From: Batillaria attramentaria
Taxonomy: Eukaryota > Mollusca > Gastropoda > Batillariidae
Direction of reading: 5' to 3'
NCBI GenBank assembly: GCA_018292915.2
Contig: JACVVK020000089.1
Span: forward strand, 485,501-549,500
DNA: 64,000 nucleotides
Shown here: positions 62,964-64,000 of the stretch, piece after piece
How the letters are laid out: each line of letters opens with the position of its first letter
Numbering within the stretch: the first letter of the stretch is position 1
The notes under the pieces: model-generated
Database searches by the model: none
The model's input: the letters and a program-made list of their open reading frames with translations, nothing else
What the model was told of the DNA's origin: nothing
Made by a program: the position numbers and the translations under genes

Positions 62964-64000
62964 AGTGCGTGTGTGTGTTACAGTGTGTGTTACAGTGTGT
63001 GTGCGTCCGCGCGCGTGCTTGCGCGTATGCGCTGGAAATGAACCCGGGGGTGGGGGTTGGGGGGGGGGAGGGGGTTGGGAAGAGACTCTGGCGACACACA
63101 GAGAGGGTGCTAAGACCTGTCAGAAGCGTGGCTATGAATGGTGAGTCATTACCGCTAATCATGAAGAACATCGAGCCTGTCCAACACCATAAACCACGTC
63201 TTGCACCGTGCACTCCGGGCCCCTAGGGGACACGGCGAACGAGTGGATAATTTATGTCTGCCTCTCACGCTTGTCAAAAACTGTACAGACAGCCAGTCTC
63301 TCTTCCCAACACTTTCTGAACGCCCCCTCTCTCTCCGCACGGCCCGCCATCAAAGAGAATGGAGCTTGGCGTGTAATCCGAAGACACGAGAAAGCGCGAA
63401 GTATGAAAAATCCCTGATGAAGACAGCGGACGGCGGTTCCAAGCGACAGCGGTGATGTCATCCACGATGAGGACAGCTGTTTAATGGGGCTAACGCTATC
63501 ATTCTTGTTGAGTTGTTTATCCATCATCGACGTGGTGTATCTATCCTCACACCACTTAGACACCTGAACAGTGACAGCGTCTGTAATGCTGGCACTGCGC
63601 CAACAGAGGCGTACTCGATGACGCGGCTGACTGACCACACTGAGCGCTCCAGTAGTGTAACAACAGTCGCAGAATTTGAATGTTCGACAGCTCGCACAAA
63701 GTGTAAACAACACTGTATAGCATTAAGAGCTGTACTAATCATCAAGATAGAGTATTTCGAGTGTACAGGTGCACTCACGAGCGAAATTGTTCCAAAACAT
63801 GTTGGCTTGGCAAAGATGGAATCAGCCCGTTTAAATAGTCTTAAGTTGTGTAGTTGCTCTCCTTTATTAACCGTGCCGGCGATTAAAAAAAAAAAAAGTC
63901 GACAAAACGAGAAAGAGATTGTACTAATTTTGACCCCGCTAGGATTGCTGGGTCACTGAGAAAAAGGTCTGATAGGACTGCTGGGTCACTGCGAAAAGAG

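Noticed and set aside
62743..63226. Long frames on both strands around 62.9 kb
   Set aside because: They arise from translating a (TG)n/(AC)n microsatellite.

Overview
The window looks like nuclear DNA of a lophotrochozoan animal, most likely a mollusc and possibly a gastropod. Genes are split by GT-AG introns, introns and flanks are crowded with (AC)n/(TG)n/(GA)n microsatellites, and tRNA-derived SINEs and minisatellite-bearing Helitron-type elements recur. The species assignment is inference; the gene calls below rest on protein motifs and splice phase.

Layout. (1) 1-823 is the last coding exon of an unrecognised His/Gly/Gln-rich protein, followed by a long AT-rich 3' UTR or flank. (2) 6761-11950 is a complete Ty3/gypsy-type LTR retrotransposon with LTRs in which I see no differences, a single open gag-pol frame, a tRNA-Ser-like primer site and a probable 5-bp target duplication. 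(3) 11991-15320 is a repeat bed: a Helentron-like element carrying a ~150-bp minisatellite, a tRNA SINE, a tandem duplication and a cluster of TGACGTCA palindromes. (4) 16374-37321 (+) is a complete 26-exon gene for a protein of about 1876 residues with 29 C2H2 fingers, which I recognise as a ZNF236 orthologue. Its introns hold a 3.2-kb inverted-repeat element, a nested 195-bp MITE and several SINE remnants. (5) 38285-39264 is a second, inverted copy of the Helentron-like element, and ~39970-40740 is a degenerate ~55-bp tandem array. (6) 46749-53200 (-) is the 3' part (four exons, about 1540 residues) of a teashirt/tiptop/TSHZ gene. Its first exon is not recognised and probably lies beyond 53.2 kb or outside the window. 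(7) 53201-64000 holds no gene I can support, only microsatellites, SINE pieces and a CpG-rich patch.

How it fits together. The two real regulatory genes are both zinc-finger transcription factors, arranged tail to tail about 9.4 kb apart. From memory, the human orthologues TSHZ1 and ZNF236 both lie in 18q22-q23, so this may be an old bilaterian linkage. The ZNF236 protein is built of duplicated four-finger modules whose intron positions are duplicated with them. The mobile elements are unrelated to the host genes, but the LTR element looks very young and may still be mobile.
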